This document shows, one piece after another, positions 42,069 through 54,218 of a DNA stretch of 64,000 nt (positions are counted from its first letter, which is position 1; the number at the start of each line of letters is the position of its first letter). Where the stretch lies: contig JAICXB010000006.1 of NCBI GenBank assembly GCA_025980765.1, positions 32,206 through 96,205 of the forward strand, written 5' to 3'. The notes below the pieces were generated by a model. That model searched no databases. It saw only the letters and a list, made by a program, of their open reading frames with translations, and had not been told where the DNA came from. Source of the stretch: Terriglobales bacterium (GTDB taxonomy: Bacteria; Acidobacteriota; Terriglobia; Terriglobales; Acidobacteriaceae). The position numbers and the translations under genes were made by a program.

Positions 42069-44429
42069 ATGTACCGCATCGCCTCATCTCTTTTTTTGCT
42101 TCTGCTGGCCGGCGCGCTCTCGAGTTGCACACGAGGACTCGCCAATGGCCCGGCGCCACAACCGACGGTCACATTTTCCGCCAATCCAACCGCGGTGAAT
42201 GCCGGACAGAGCGCGACATTGACTTGGTCTTCTACCAACGCGACCTCTGCGCAAATTGATAACGGTATCGGTGCGGTACAACCATCGGGCACCATGATGG
42301 TTACGCCGCAGCAGACTACCACGTACAACATCACGGTCATGGGAGCGGGTGGGACTGCGACTGCCGCGGCCACCGTGACGGTGAATGCTCCGGTCGCCGC
42401 GCCGACCGTCACACTGACTGCAAATCCAGCGGCGATCAACAGCGGACAAAGTTCGACGCTCACCTGGTCCTCGACGAACGCGACATCGTTGAGCATCGAC
42501 AATGGCATCGGCGCAGTGCAAGCCTCGGGTACCCAGACGGTATCGCCCACACAGACGACAACCTACACCATCACTGCAACCGGCGCCGGCGGCACCGCAA
42601 CCGCACAGGCAACAGTCACTGTTAATGCAGCCCCGACCGTAACAATTTCTGCTAATCCCATTTCGATCACTGCAGGGCAGTCATCAACCTTAACGGTTGT
42701 GGCGACAAACGCAACCCAGGTGGTGATCTCCAACAATGTTGACCAGACTACGAATCAGCTTGCGGCCACCGGCGGGACGTTGGCCGTCACGCCAACGCAG
42801 ACGACAACCTATACTGCGACGGCCACCGGCGCCAACAATCAAACGGCTGCCGCCATGGCCACGGTCACGGTCACCACGCCGCAGGACGTCACCGCCATCA
42901 ACCACGTGATCTTCATGATGCAGGAGAACCGCTCGTTCGACAGCTACTTCGGCATGCTGAATCCGTATCGCAAGGCCAACAACCTGAACATCGGAGACGA
43001 TGGCAAGGAGTACGACGTCGATGGGATCGATGACAAACTCACAAAAATCGTGAACGTCGATGACGAGGGTGACAAGTTCTCGCTCTTCAAGCTGACCTCC
43101 ACCTGCATTGACGACGATACCTCGGCATGGCTGGAAAGTTTTGGCGATGTCAAACGGTTCGACCGTTCTGCTACGCGCCAGATCTCAATGGATGGCTTTG
43201 TTCATAACAGCGAAGGCTATGCGAAATTCGAGGCGCAAAAGAACCCGAGCGCGTTCACCGATCTGCAGGGCAAACGAGCGATGGGTTTTTACGATCAGGG
43301 ATTCCTGAACTACTACTACTTCATGGCTTCTGATTTTGCTTTGTCGGATCGCTGGTTCTCACCGGTTGCAAGCAAAACCGCACTGAATCGAATTGCGACG
43401 TTCAGTGGAGGCACCACGCAGGGAGACGTGCACGATCCATTGAACGATGACAAATTCCCGCAACTTACCTATGAGACCATCTTCCAGGAACTCTCACAAG
43501 CCAACGTGTCTTGGAAAATTTACTATTCCGTGACGGACGATCTCTGTCCGGTAGGAAGCGACGATTGCACGCACAGCTCGAACCCGCTCCCCGCAACGAC
43601 GTTCCTCGACTTTAATTACTCGTCGAATTTCCTCGTTGGAAATCCGAATCACGGCGCCTGTCCGAGCAACATGCAGCCGTCGAGTACCGTAGGCGATAAG
43701 ACAAACTCGTTCTGCATTGACACAAGTCACATCGCGCCGATAACCCAGTATTTCAAAGATGTCGCCGCAGGCACGCTTCCGAGCTTTGCCTTCATAGAAC
43801 CTGGCTTCGGCAATAACGATGAGCACCCGGGCCAGTTACAACCCATAACTGCTGGCCAACACCAAGTGTCGACCATCATCAATGCGCTGATGCAGAGCCC
43901 ATCGTGGGCGGATTCGGTGTTTTTCTTCAGCTTCGACGAGGGCGGTGGTCCATTCGATCACGTGCCCCCAGTTCCAAACCATACCAATGACTTCACCGAT
44001 GCCAATTTGGGAGTGACCACGGACATCAGCAGCATCGCCGTCAATCCCGACCAGTTTCTTCCTTGTCCGGCGCAGGCGGGCAATATCCACTGCGATTTGA
44101 CGAGTAGCGATCCTGGGTTCAATCCCACCGACGTGGCCGCGCAACAAGGCTTTGCCGCGCAGCTAGGCTTCCGCGTTCCCAATATGATCATCTCGCCGTT
44201 TGTGCGGAAGCACTACGTTTCGCATACGCCGATGGACCACACGGCCATCATTAAGTTTGTGGAAAGCCGCTTTATCGGGAGCAGCGCTCACCTTACAAAC
44301 CGCGATGCCGCGCAGCCGGATCTGCTGGAGTTCTTCGATTTCGTAAACGTTCCCTGGAAGATTCCGCCGACTGGAATTCCGACTCCATCTACCGCAAAGG
44401 CGTGCCATGCCGACAACATGGGGCCTTAA
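42069..44429 (+). CDS. Lipoprotein phosphoesterase (phospholipase C/acid phosphatase family) with three Ig-like repeats
   Basis: 786 aa. Lipobox: LSSC. Three repeats of about 85 residues (each with SANPTAVNAGQSATLTW-like start and TTTYTITATGAGGTATA-like end) lead to a PF04185-type catalytic domain. That domain starts INHVIFMMQENRSFDSYFG (metal and nucleophile region), and has FIEPGFGNNDEHP and FSFDEGGGPFDHVPPV. It is probably a surface phosphatase or phospholipase. The ATG has no SD and sits close to a TACTAAT box. A terminator follows. Confidence 0.9.
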   Translation: MYRIASSLFLLLLAGALSSCTRGLANGPAPQPTVTFSANPTAVNAGQSATLTWSSTNATSAQIDNGIGAVQPSGTMMVTPQQTTTYNITVMGAGGTATAAATVTVNAPVAAPTVTLTANPAAINSGQSSTLTWSSTNATSLSIDNGIGAVQASGTQTVSPTQTTTYTITATGAGGTATAQATVTVNAAPTVTISANPISITAGQSSTLTVVATNATQVVISNNVDQTTNQLAATGGTLAVTPTQTTTYTATATGANNQTAAAMATVTVTTPQDVTAINHVIFMMQENRSFDSYFGMLNPYRKANNLNIGDDGKEYDVDGIDDKLTKIVNVDDEGDKFSLFKLTSTCIDDDTSAWLESFGDVKRFDRSATRQISMDGFVHNSEGYAKFEAQKNPSAFTDLQGKRAMGFYDQGFLNYYYFMASDFALSDRWFSPVASKTALNRIATFSGGTTQGDVHDPLNDDKFPQLTYETIFQELSQANVSWKIYYSVTDDLCPVGSDDCTHSSNPLPATTFLDFNYSSNFLVGNPNHGACPSNMQPSSTVGDKTNSFCIDTSHIAPITQYFKDVAAGTLPSFAFIEPGFGNNDEHPGQLQPITAGQHQVSTIINALMQSPSWADSVFFFSFDEGGGPFDHVPPVPNHTNDFTDANLGVTTDISSIAVNPDQFLPCPAQAGNIHCDLTSSDPGFNPTDVAAQQGFAAQLGFRVPNMIISPFVRKHYVSHTPMDHTAIIKFVESRFIGSSAHLTNRDAAQPDLLEFFDFVNVPWKIPPTGIPTPSTAKACHADNMGP

Positions 44430-44456
44430 GAAGTTTGCAGCAAAAGGGAAAACCAT

Positions 44457-44487
44457 GGGCGACTCGAACCGGAGTCGCCCGTTTTTT
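44457..44487 (+). terminator. Rho-independent terminator of the phosphoesterase gene
   Basis: A perfect 9-bp stem GGGCGACTC/GAGTCGCCC with a 6-nt loop is followed by G and six T. It lies 27 bp after the stop codon. Confidence 0.9.
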
Positions 44488-44665
44488 ATGACCGACTTCG
44501 GAATTGCTTATGGATCATGTAAACGACCCATAAAGACTTGGCGTGCGCCTTCCCTGAGAAAACACGATTGCTGCCGTAGCAGAAGGCGCGGTATGCCGCC
44601 TTACGCATGACGTTTGGATCGTTTGTTCTCTTATCAACCAGTACACGGTTTGGGAGTTGACGGAC

Positions 44666-45631
44666 TCAGATCCGTGGGACTGATCTCGGCGACTCTTCTC
44701 CTCGAATGGCACCTGGATTCCCGCCCGCCACTGCCACGATTGAGATTGCCTCGTCACTTTCCGCGCGGAGCACGACCGCGACAGCAATCAGCACCAGCAG
44801 AGCCGCTCCAACCATTGTCAGCGGCACCGGCTCGCGCAAAAAAAGCGCCCCTTCGGCGATGGCTACGATGGGGACAACCAGATTTGTGGTTGAGAGCTGA
44901 TAGGCCTCCATGTGGGCCAGCAGCCAATAGTAGAGAGAGAAGGCAATGACCGATCCGAACACAGCCAGGAACAGCAGTGCGAAAAGGCTGGTTTGGTTCC
45001 AGTCGGAGGGCCGCCCGCGTTCCATAATGGCACTGGCTCCGAGAACCAATCCGGCGCCTACGCAAAATTGAACGGCCGTGCCGAGCAATGGATTCACTCG
45101 CGCAATTTCGCGCTTGGCGTACACAGACGCCCAGGCGGTGAGAATCACTGCAACCATAACTGCCGCCCCTCCAAGCAGCAGATATGAGGACGCTGCAAGT
45201 CCGCTGTAGAAGAGCACGCCGATCCCGCCCAGCGCGATAACCATGCTAAAAACCGCCCGCCGGGGAACTCGCGAGCGCGTCATCAGAGGCGTCAAAAGCG
45301 CGACAAACAGTGGGCATGCGGAGAATAGAACTGCCGTCATTGAGGAGCTAATGCGGTACTCTGCCCAGAAAAGCAAACCGCAGGGGAGGCCTATCATGGC
45401 GAAACCCAGCACGATGAGCGCCCGCCACTCAGCGGCAGTGTAGCGGAAGGATTCTCTTCGTGAGGCGGCCACGAACAGTAAGATCACCGCTGACAGAAAA
45501 AACCTGGCAGCCGCCGCCCGCAACGGCGGCACATCGCGCACCAGCAAGCGAATCGCAGCCCAGGTGCTGCCCCAGATCAGGCAAATGCAGATGTAGGCGA
45601 GGTAGTGCTTGCGCGTGAGTTGGGAAGACAT
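44666..45631 (-). CDS. EamA/DMT-type transporter
   Basis: It starts at ATG 45631 (321 aa). Ten hydrophobic helices form two EamA halves. The first contains CLIWGSTWAAIRLL and RAAAARFFLSAVILL, and the second LTAWASVYAKREI through VPIVAIAEGALFLREP. The C-terminus is a polar tail of about 30 residues. It probably exports or imports amino acids or other metabolites; the substrate cannot be told from sequence. It begins right after the pnp terminator on the same strand. Confidence 0.88.
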   Translation of the reverse strand: MSSQLTRKHYLAYICICLIWGSTWAAIRLLVRDVPPLRAAAARFFLSAVILLFVAASRRESFRYTAAEWRALIVLGFAMIGLPCGLLFWAEYRISSSMTAVLFSACPLFVALLTPLMTRSRVPRRAVFSMVIALGGIGVLFYSGLAASSYLLLGGAAVMVAVILTAWASVYAKREIARVNPLLGTAVQFCVGAGLVLGASAIMERGRPSDWNQTSLFALLFLAVFGSVIAFSLYYWLLAHMEAYQLSTTNLVVPIVAIAEGALFLREPVPLTMVGAALLVLIAVAVVLRAESDEAISIVAVAGGNPGAIRGEESPRSVPRI

Positions 45632-45637
45632 AAGAGA

Positions 45638-45662
45638 AAATCCGGCCACGATGGCCGGATTT
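45638..45662 (-). terminator. Rho-independent terminator of pnp
   Basis: A perfect 11-bp inverted repeat AAATCCGGCCA/TGGCCGGATTT has a 3-nt loop and is followed on the minus strand by TTCTCTTA. The hairpin ends only 7 bp before the DMT transporter ATG, so that gene has little room for its own promoter or SD. Confidence 0.8.
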
Positions 45663-45686
45663 CGCGTTTACTTACAACCCGTGGTT

Positions 45687-48074
<2,388 letters not shown>

Positions 48075-48339
48075 GAAATCCTCTTTTCTTTTGCATGGGA
48101 GCGCTGCTCACTGGCAGCTTTGATATAGTTCGGCCGATCTCGGCCTGCATTGACAATGCGTTCATCAGTCGTGACGGAGACGAAGCGCTATCAGCTCAGA
48201 TACAGGAGAGAGGCGTTCGGAATTCACTGCAACAGGCCAAAGGTAATCCAATCTGCGCGTAGAATTTGAACTGACCCGGGCTGACATGCCTGTCAAGGTT
48301 TAGTCAAGTTCAGGCGAAGAACGGGCGCTTCGGCTCCTG

Positions 48340-48621
48340 TTACTTGCGAATGCCGAGTTTCTGGATGACGTCCTTGTAGCGCTCGGAATCGTAGCCTTTG
48401 AGGTAGTCGAGCAAGCGTCGGCGCTTGCTTACCATCATCAGGAGACCGCGGCGGGAGGCGTGATCCTTCTTGTGCGTCTTGAAGTGTTCCGTCAGCTCTC
48501 CGATACGTTCGCTGAGCACCGCGATCTGCACCTCGGGGCTGCCGGTGTCGTTATCGTGAGTGCGGTACCGGGTAATGACGTCTTGTTTTCGCTCTCTTGC
48601 TAACACTGAAGCTGGTGACAC
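48340..48621 (-). CDS. rpsO: 30S ribosomal protein S15
   Basis: 93 aa or 88 aa depending on the GTG used (48621 or 48606, the latter starting LARERKQD like relatives). [32 protein letters not shown] and [11 protein letters not shown] are the family blocks that contact 16S rRNA. AGGAG overlaps the first GTG, leaving the exact start open. It is upstream of pnp, and the spacer between them has no gene. Confidence 0.96.
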   Translation of the reverse strand: MSPASVLARERKQDVITRYRTHDNDTGSPEVQIAVLSERIGELTEHFKTHKKDHASRRGLLMMVSKRRRLLDYLKGYDSERYKDVIQKLGIRK

Positions 48622-48693
48622 TCCTATTCTTGTTCGAATCGTTAAGTCTCTTTAGCAGAGTAACATGGGCGAGCAGTTTGGACAAACGGCGGG

Positions 48694-48727
48694 GAAGCTC
48701 CGCAGCTTCGCAGCTACGAAGCTTCGG
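48694..48727. repeat. F8 hairpin element (AAGCTTCGCAGCTACGAAGC type)
   Basis: GGGAAGCTCCGCAGCTTCGC followed by AGCTACGAAGCTTCGG forms overlapping stems. A related element is at 57398-57434. It lies just beyond the end of the glycine-zipper lipoprotein gene. Confidence 0.6.
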
Positions 48728-48734
48728 ACCCTGT

Positions 48735-49484
48735 TTATTTCTTTATTTCGATCGCCTTCAGCAGCTTGAAACTCAAAGCGGCTTCTGCCGGAAGCACGAT
48801 TTCCTTGTTGCCGGTGAAGGCCGTCCCAGCAGTACCCGCGCCTGCGCCGGCGAGAGCGCCTATGGCTGCACCTTTTCCTCCGCCGGCCAGCGCACCAACT
48901 ACCGCGCCCAGTCCGGCGCCGCCGCCGATGAATTCTGCCGAGCGCTTACCCTTGCTCTTTTGACTGCGAGCCACCGAAGAAGTGTCAATCGGCACCTCTT
49001 GACCATCGATGGTGACCGACGTCAAGCGCACCTGCAGCAGAGCCCCGCCCTTAAATCGACCCAATGGCCTTGCATCCACTACGGTGCCGCTTGCCGCGGC
49101 TCCATCCGGAATCGCGACTTCAGTGCCGACATCCACTGGTTGAGCGACAGTCGCGTTGAAGGTCTCGCCCGCCTGTGCCGTTTTGGAGCTTAGAGATTGT
49201 CCAAGTCGCACGGTCACCACTGTCCCGGCGGGAATGGTCACCGGCTGCGCAGAGGTGCTGGCCCGTTGCTTCAATGCGGGCTCCGATTGCTTGCCCGACT
49301 GCCCAGCAGCGGGTGTTTGCGGATTCGCGTTGTTGGCAGTCTGCGCGGCACTCGAGGTCTGGCCTCCGCCGCCTTGGGACGTGGTGGCCGGCTCGGCGTT
49401 GTTGTTCTTGTTCCCGCAGGCGGCCAGCAGCAGCACCAGCGGTACGATAGGCAGCAGAGCTCTCTTCCTGATCAGCATTTTCAT
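48735..49484 (-). CDS. Glycine-zipper lipoprotein
   Basis: 249 aa. The lipobox LLAAC is followed by an Asn/Gln/Ser/Gly-rich linker to about residue 75. A beta domain (PVTIPAGTVVTVRLGQSLSSKTAQAG) resembles TrbI/VirB10-like or DUF-type envelope folds. A glycine-zipper (GGGAGLGAVVGALAGGGKGAAIGALAGAGAGTAG in shorter blocks, about 188-222) could insert in or line a membrane. GGAGGG lies near the ATG. Presumably an outer-membrane-anchored structural protein. Confidence 0.75.
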   Translation of the reverse strand: MKMLIRKRALLPIVPLVLLLAACGNKNNNAEPATTSQGGGGQTSSAAQTANNANPQTPAAGQSGKQSEPALKQRASTSAQPVTIPAGTVVTVRLGQSLSSKTAQAGETFNATVAQPVDVGTEVAIPDGAAASGTVVDARPLGRFKGGALLQVRLTSVTIDGQEVPIDTSSVARSQKSKGKRSAEFIGGGAGLGAVVGALAGGGKGAAIGALAGAGAGTAGTAFTGNKEIVLPAEAALSFKLLKAIEIKK

Positions 49485-49510
49485 CCCTCCTGACGAACCA
49501 ACATCTTATC

Positions 49511-49632
49511 CTAGCTGCTGGCTACTAGCTGCCAGCTTCTAGCTAAAACATTGACAAAAGAAAAAAACAAAAGTAGGTGCCACGTTCAGGTTTTGGTCGT
49601 TGCTAGCAGCCAGCAGCTTGTAGCTAGCAGCT
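49511..49632. repeat. Inverted pair of F5 (CTAGCAGCTAG) arms
   Basis: The left arm 49511-49545 (CTAGCTGCTGGCTACTAGC...) and right arm 49599-49632 (GCTAGCAGCCAGCAGCTTG...) are reverse complements around a loop of about 50 nt. They fill the divergent gap before treY. Confidence 0.8.
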
Positions 49633-49653
49633 ATTTCGCATCTAAGTAGTTGC

Positions 49654-52600
49654 ATGGCAACCGTGACGAACCCTACTGCGCCCCAAGCGCAGACACTGGC
49701 GCAGGCCATAGAACAGATTGTCGCTGAAACCAAAGATCGTCCGCTCTCCACATACCGCCTTCAATTCCACAAGGATTTTCGCCTCGAGCACGCTCGGGAG
49801 TTGGTCGAATATCTGCACGACCTGGGAATCTCTCATTTGTACGCGTCCCCAGTCCTGGAGGCACGAACCGGCAGCATGCACGGTTACGACATCATCAGCC
49901 ATGAGCGTCTGAATCCGGAAGTTGGGACTGAAGATGACTTGCGGGATCTGGTGCGCGAACTCAATGCACGCGGAATGAGTATCGTTCTGGACATTGTGCC
50001 CAACCACATGGGGGTGAGCACTGCCACTCCATGGTGGCGAGATGTGCTGCAACACGGTCGTGCGTCCCAGTACGCCGCGTTTTTTGATATCGACTGGAAT
50101 CCTTTGAAGCCGGAACTGCGCAACAGGCTGCTGCTCCCGCTGCTCGGCGACCAGTATGGCGAAGAACTCGAGCAAGGGCATCTGCAGGTGCGCAATCGCG
50201 AAGGAGAACTGGTGGTCCAGTACTACGACCATGACTTCCCTATCGATCCGCAGAGTCTGCCGCTGATTTTCGATGTCACTGGGCGACTCTCGCCCGCCGA
50301 CCACAATGGGAATTCATCCGACGTCAAGAGGCTGGCGGAGATCCTCGAGCAGTTGCGCGCCTTGCCGCCGCACAGCTCCGCCGATCCTGAGCAGGTGGAC
50401 CAGCGCAACAAAACCTGGAATCGCTTGAGGCCTGAGCTCATTTCGTTGTTCCGGCAATCGGATGCGGTAAAGCACATTCTCGATCGCGCTCTCGATCGCA
50501 TCAACGGCAAGCCCGGCGAAAGCACCAGCTTCGATCTGTTGCACTTGCTGCTTGAACTTCAGGTTTATCGCCTGGCGCATTGGCGGGTTTCCGGAGAGGA
50601 AATCAATTACCGCCGCTTCTTTGACGTGAACGATCTTGTCGGCCTGCGCATGGAAAATCCACACGTATTTGCCGAGACCCACCGTCTGCTGCGACGCATG
50701 ATCGCCGAGCGGCTCATTACTGGAGTTCGCATCGACCACTGCGATGGCATGCTGAACCCGCGGCAGTACCTCATTCGCCTGCAGTTGCTCTACACCGCAG
50801 CCAGGATCAACGGAGCCGAGCCTGCACCCCCTCTGGCAGACAATGGAATTGCGCTCGACATCCAGCGTGTATTCACCGAAAACGACTGGATGTATCGCAA
50901 GCATCCCTTGTATGCGGTCGTCGAAAAGATTCTTGAGCCCGGCGAGGAACTGCCCGAGGAATGGCCGGTGGATGGAACCAGCGGCTACGACTTTACCAAT
51001 CTGGTGAACGGCATTTTTATCGATCGCAGCAACGAGCGCGCGTTTGACCGTATTTATCTCCGCTTCGTCGATCAAAGTGACGATGTTGACACGCTGATTT
51101 ACGAAAGCAAGAAACTCATCATGCACACCGCGCTTGCGAGCGAGGTGAACGTGCTCACGCATCTGCTCGGTGAGATCTGCTCTGACGACCGGCGCGCGCG
51201 CGACTTCACGCTAAAAACTCTGGGAGACAGCATCCGGGAAGTGATCGCCTGCTTCCCTGTTTATCGCACTTACATCGATGAGCGCGGCGAATACACGCAG
51301 CGCGATCGCGACTACATTGAACGCGCGGTGCGCAAAGCCAAGCGATTGAATCCCGGCATGTCAGAGCGGGTATTCGATTTCCTCCGCGACATCCTCCTGC
51401 TCAAGGGCGGAAAACTCGACGAAATGCTGTATCGTCGCAAACTTTACTTCGCCTTGAAGTTCCAGCAGCTCACGGGACCGGTAATGGCCAAAGGATTGGA
51501 AGACACGGTCTGCTATGTGTATAACCGCTTCGTATCGGTGAACGAGGTTGGAGGCTCTCCCAAGCAGTTCGGTTTGGAGCTTTCGGAATTCCATGCTGCG
51601 AACAGGCGCCGCGCCGAGCGCTGGCCTGCTTCCATGCTGGCTACTTCTACGCACGATACCAAGCGGAGTGAGGATGTACGCGCGCGCTTGAACGTGCTCT
51701 CCGAGATGCCAAAGTTGTGGTCGGCATTTGTGATGCGCGCACGGCGGCTGAATCGCAGCAAGAAGATCACGATCAGCGATGGCCGTGTCGTGCCTGATGC
51801 GAACGAAGAATATCTGCTGTATCAGACGCTAGTGGGAATGTGGCCGTGGAATCTTCCGCGAAAAGATCGTCACGAGTTCATCCAGCGCGTGCAGGATTAC
51901 ATGACGAAAGCCGTGCACGAAGCGAAAGTGAATCTCAGCTGGGTGAACCAGTGCCCGGAATATGTCGAAGCATTGCGCAACTTCATTGCGACGATTCTGG
52001 GTGAGAAAGCTCGCGCCAATAGCTTTGTAGAATTGCTGGAAAATTTTATCGATCCTGTTGGCTACTTTGGCGCGATGAATTCGCTGGCACAAACTGCCCT
52101 GAAGCTGACCGCTCCCGGCAATCCTGACATTTATCAGGGAATGGAGTTGTGGGATTTCAGCCTCGTCGATCCGGATAATCGGCGCCCGGTGGATTATGGG
52201 GTACGCCGGCGCCTGCTACGGGAGATACAGCAAAATGGCGGTGCATTGCCCGGCCTCTGCCGCGAGATGCTCGATAACTATCGCGATGGGCGAATCAAGA
52301 TGTGGGTCACGATGCGCATACTTCAGCTCCGCAATGCCAATCCTGAACTCTTTCATCATGGAAGCTACGTGCCGCTCGAAACCTCCACTCCGAATCGGCA
52401 TCTCTGCGCCTTCGCCCGGATGCGGACCGATGTTGCGGCCCAAAACAGCCAGACCGTAATCGTCGCGGCGCCGCGGTTCAGTTACACCCTCACCGGAGGC
52501 AGGCCGCTCTCGCCGCTTGCTGACATGTGGAGGAATGAAGCGATTCGACTCCCGGAGGGAGCTTCTCCCGAGTTCGAGAACATCCTTACCGGCGAGATCG

Positions 52601-52677
52601 TGAGCACTCTTGATAGTTCCCTGCTATGCAGCGAACTGTTCCGCAGCTTCCCGGTTGCCGTGCTCAGCGGTCGCTGA
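49654..52677 (+). CDS. treY: Maltooligosyl trehalose synthase
   Basis: This is a 1007-aa GH13 enzyme that turns the reducing-end alpha-1,4 bond of maltodextrins into the alpha,alpha-1,1 bond of trehalose. It has STYRLQFHKDFRLEHAREL, LYASPVLEARTGSMHGYDI, IVLDIVPNHMG, ITGVRIDHCDGM with the nucleophile Asp, and ATSTHDTKRSEDVRARL. The usual partner treZ is not in the window. Its 3' end overlaps malQ by 54 bp in convergent orientation. Confidence 0.96.
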   Translation: MATVTNPTAPQAQTLAQAIEQIVAETKDRPLSTYRLQFHKDFRLEHARELVEYLHDLGISHLYASPVLEARTGSMHGYDIISHERLNPEVGTEDDLRDLVRELNARGMSIVLDIVPNHMGVSTATPWWRDVLQHGRASQYAAFFDIDWNPLKPELRNRLLLPLLGDQYGEELEQGHLQVRNREGELVVQYYDHDFPIDPQSLPLIFDVTGRLSPADHNGNSSDVKRLAEILEQLRALPPHSSADPEQVDQRNKTWNRLRPELISLFRQSDAVKHILDRALDRINGKPGESTSFDLLHLLLELQVYRLAHWRVSGEEINYRRFFDVNDLVGLRMENPHVFAETHRLLRRMIAERLITGVRIDHCDGMLNPRQYLIRLQLLYTAARINGAEPAPPLADNGIALDIQRVFTENDWMYRKHPLYAVVEKILEPGEELPEEWPVDGTSGYDFTNLVNGIFIDRSNERAFDRIYLRFVDQSDDVDTLIYESKKLIMHTALASEVNVLTHLLGEICSDDRRARDFTLKTLGDSIREVIACFPVYRTYIDERGEYTQRDRDYIERAVRKAKRLNPGMSERVFDFLRDILLLKGGKLDEMLYRRKLYFALKFQQLTGPVMAKGLEDTVCYVYNRFVSVNEVGGSPKQFGLELSEFHAANRRRAERWPASMLATSTHDTKRSEDVRARLNVLSEMPKLWSAFVMRARRLNRSKKITISDGRVVPDANEEYLLYQTLVGMWPWNLPRKDRHEFIQRVQDYMTKAVHEAKVNLSWVNQCPEYVEALRNFIATILGEKARANSFVELLENFIDPVGYFGAMNSLAQTALKLTAPGNPDIYQGMELWDFSLVDPDNRRPVDYGVRRRLLREIQQNGGALPGLCREMLDNYRDGRIKMWVTMRILQLRNANPELFHHGSYVPLETSTPNRHLCAFARMRTDVAAQNSQTVIVAAPRFSYTLTGGRPLSPLADMWRNEAIRLPEGASPEFENILTGEIVSTLDSSLLCSELFRSFPVAVLSGR

Positions 52678-54183
52678 GCCCGCCGTAGCGGGCAGATCGC
52701 GATCGCAAACTTCCACGAGTTCCGCTATTTTCCGGATCAGTTCCGAATCGGCACTGCCCGACTTCATGCGCCACGCCCAGTTGTCGTGCGGGCGTGAGGG
52801 GACGTTCATGCGGCATTCGCCGTCAAGGCCCAGCCAATCCTGCATAGGAATAATGCACAGATCGGCTACTGAAGTGAGGGCGGCGCGAATCAGCGCCCAA
52901 TGGATACCCTCGTCGTTCAGCTGAAGATATCGTTCTGCACGCTGCTTCTCTTCGTCGGTTGCGCCCGACTGCCACCAGCCCACAGTCGTGTCGTTGTCAT
53001 GCGTGCCGGTGTACACGACTGTGTTCTGCTCGAAGCGGTGTGGCAGATAAATATGCGCTCCGGGATTGGCGAAGCCAAACTGCAGGATTCTCATTCCGGG
53101 AAGCTGAAAGGCGCGTCGGAGCCGCTCTACTTCCGGTGTTATCGTTCCCAGGTCCTCGGCGATGAATGGAAGGTCGCCCAAAGCGCCGCGCAAGGCATGA
53201 AATAAATCCTCATCGGGACCTTTGACCCAGCGGCCGTGCACAGCCGTTTCTTCAGTGGCTGGAATTTCCCAATAGGCTTCGAAGCCGCGGAAATGGTCGA
53301 GTCGAATGATGTCACATTCCTGCAGCGCCCAACGCATGCGCTGGATCCACCACTCGTATCCGCGCTGCTTCAGCACGTCCCAGCGATACAGTGGATTTCC
53401 CCAGCGTTGCCCGGTCTCGCTGAAGAAATCGGGAGGAACGCCGGAGACCCTGATCGGTTTCAAATCGGGATCGAGCTGGAAGATTTCGGGATGCGTCCAA
53501 ACATCGGCGCTGTCCAGTTGAACGAAAATAGCCACATCGCCGATGAGTTTGATTGCGCGCGCCGCGCAGTACTGATGCAAAGAGCGCCACTGCTCGAAAA
53601 AGAAAAACTGCACCGCGCGCGCGATCATCAGCTCGCGTTCGTTCTCCGCGCGCACGCGCTCGAGCGCCGTTGGATTACGTCCGCGCAGCTCCGGTTCCCA
53701 TTCCATCCAGCTCTTTTGGTCATGCTGGAGGCGAAGAACTTCGAACAGGGCGTAGTCCTCCAGCCACCAGCCGTTCAGCCAGCGGAACTCCTCAAAGCGT
53801 TTTCGCGAGACGGGATCGGCAGTATCGAGAAACTTGCTCGCAGCTTCCTGGATCATGGGGAGCTTGCATTGCTGCACGCGCCCATAATCAATGTTTCCCC
53901 TGCCCTGCGGCAATGCCTTCAGACGAGAAGGTGCAATCCAGCCACGCTCCGCCAGCCGTTCAAGGCTGATCAGGAGCGGATTGCCGGCGAATGCCGAGGT
54001 TGCAGAATAAGGAGAATTTCCGGTGCCGACCGGCCCGATGGGCAGCACCTGCCATAGACGCTGGCGCGAAGCTGCCAGGAAATCGACAAAACGATAAGCT
54101 TCCGGCCCGAGATCCCCGATGCCACCGCGCGACGGCAACGACGTTATATGCAACAGCGTTCCGCAAGCACGTTGAAATGGCAT
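52624..54183 (-). CDS. malQ: 4-alpha-glucanotransferase
   Basis: 519-aa GH77 amylomaltase. GNSPYSATSAFAGNPLLISL, GDVAIFVQLDSADVW, IIRLDHFRGFEAYWEIPA (nucleophile Asp), IAEDLGTITPEV (acid/base Glu) and YTGTHDNDTTVGWW are all present. It disproportionates maltodextrins and pairs logically with treY in glycogen/trehalose metabolism. The last 18 codons are antisense to the end of treY. Confidence 0.96.
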   Translation of the reverse strand: MPFQRACGTLLHITSLPSRGGIGDLGPEAYRFVDFLAASRQRLWQVLPIGPVGTGNSPYSATSAFAGNPLLISLERLAERGWIAPSRLKALPQGRGNIDYGRVQQCKLPMIQEAASKFLDTADPVSRKRFEEFRWLNGWWLEDYALFEVLRLQHDQKSWMEWEPELRGRNPTALERVRAENERELMIARAVQFFFFEQWRSLHQYCAARAIKLIGDVAIFVQLDSADVWTHPEIFQLDPDLKPIRVSGVPPDFFSETGQRWGNPLYRWDVLKQRGYEWWIQRMRWALQECDIIRLDHFRGFEAYWEIPATEETAVHGRWVKGPDEDLFHALRGALGDLPFIAEDLGTITPEVERLRRAFQLPGMRILQFGFANPGAHIYLPHRFEQNTVVYTGTHDNDTTVGWWQSGATDEEKQRAERYLQLNDEGIHWALIRAALTSVADLCIIPMQDWLGLDGECRMNVPSRPHDNWAWRMKSGSADSELIRKIAELVEVCDRDLPATAGSATAEHGNREAAEQFAA

Positions 54184-54218
54184 CGGGTTTTGGGGCGCGA
54201 CTGAGAGTCGGACTGCGG

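Noticed and set aside
44515..44787. 90-codon minus-strand frame downstream of the phosphoesterase
   Set aside because: It overlaps the 3' end of the DMT transporter gene, and has no SD, domain or composition support.
53236..54057. 273-codon plus-strand frame opposite malQ
   Set aside because: Antisense shadow of GH77 motifs that are intact on the minus strand.
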